A stretch of DNA of 64,000 nt from contig JAXHMK010000004.1 in NCBI GenBank assembly GCA_034521495.1, positions 62,001 through 126,000 on the forward strand. Reading direction: 5' to 3'. The number at the start of each line of letters is the position of its first letter. The stretch's first letter is position 1. Below are positions 63,952 through 64,000 of this stretch, in pieces. The position numbers were made by a program, and so were the translations under genes. A model generated the notes under the pieces. That model had not been told where the DNA came from, did no database searches, and was given only the letters and a program-made list of their open reading frames with translations. This stretch comes from Balneolaceae bacterium. Its GTDB lineage: Bacteria; Bacteroidota; Rhodothermia; Balneolales; Balneolaceae.

Positions 63952-64000
63952 GGCGATCTGGTTACAGGTTGCGGGTTACTTGTTCCGAAGGCCTTCCTTC

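Overview
The window looks like a chromosomal segment of a moderately AT-rich bacterium of the FCB group, most likely Bacteroidota in the broad sense or the Balneolota/Rhodothermota lineage. The clues are many lipoproteins with a signal peptide ending in Cys, carbohydrate-associated periplasmic proteins (GH9, DUF1080, CBM9-like), an epimerase-type threonine dehydrogenase paired with kbl, a DksA-like protein lacking most zinc cysteines, and the gene order ileS-dksA-lspA. This placement is inference; there is no rRNA gene in the window.

Layout. 0.3-12.3 kb: a minus-strand block that may be one long transcription unit. It encodes an FG-GAP/ASPIC (CRTAC1-like) lipoprotein, a hydrazine-synthase-alpha-like propeller protein with a CxxCH haem site, a YVTN propeller fused to a di-haem cytochrome, a membrane-anchored regulator-type propeller, a RidA-like protein, two overlapping periplasmic binding proteins without a permease, and a two-component system. 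I do not recognise this set as a described pathway, and it is my best candidate for a new system. 12.3-18.0 kb: a degraded IS630 element, a methyltransferase, then a GH9 glycosidase and a DUF1080 lipoprotein. 18.0-20.7 kb: a graveyard of gene fragments (mannonate dehydratase, a 323-bp duplicate of the CRTAC1 gene start, AbiE and DUF4411 toxin-antitoxin pieces, GIY-YIG, HsdS tail) next to tRNA-Val and a decayed tRNA.

20.9-25.5 kb: beta-oxidation pair (FadI/FadJ-like) and an SDR. 25.8-30.5 kb: a sulfane-sulfur module (rhodanese, SulP, persulfide-dioxygenase-like/rhodanese fusion, two YeeE/YedE proteins), facing a GntR/UTRA regulator at 30.7 kb with two matching inverted repeats in the shared control region. 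31.6-38.7 kb: housekeeping genes (yajC, a RibB with a degenerate GTP-cyclohydrolase II domain, lspA, dksA-like, ileS, LMW phosphatase).

38.7-50.9 kb: a complete NAD-linked group 3d [NiFe]-hydrogenase locus on the minus strand, hypCDE - hoxF - hoxUY - hoxH - hoxW - (IS5 scar) - small membrane protein - hypA - hypB - hypF. HoxU and HoxY are fused in one 425-residue protein. 51.2-64 kb: fructosamine kinase, CBM9-like and GHL10 proteins, a REP-like hairpin cluster, kbl and a frameshifted threonine dehydrogenase separated by a four-helix-bundle (IVP) cassette with inverted repeats, a D-aminoacylase-like lipoprotein, a repeat lipoprotein, a second CBM9-like protein, an outer-membrane barrel and an ABC ATPase.

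A striking general feature is the distribution of single-base frameshifts. At least a dozen coding sequences or remnants in 0.6-18.2 kb and 52-63.2 kb are broken by 1-nt indels, while about 31 kb of central coding sequence (20.9-52.1 kb) shows none. This is either local sequence error or real gene decay confined to accessory regions.
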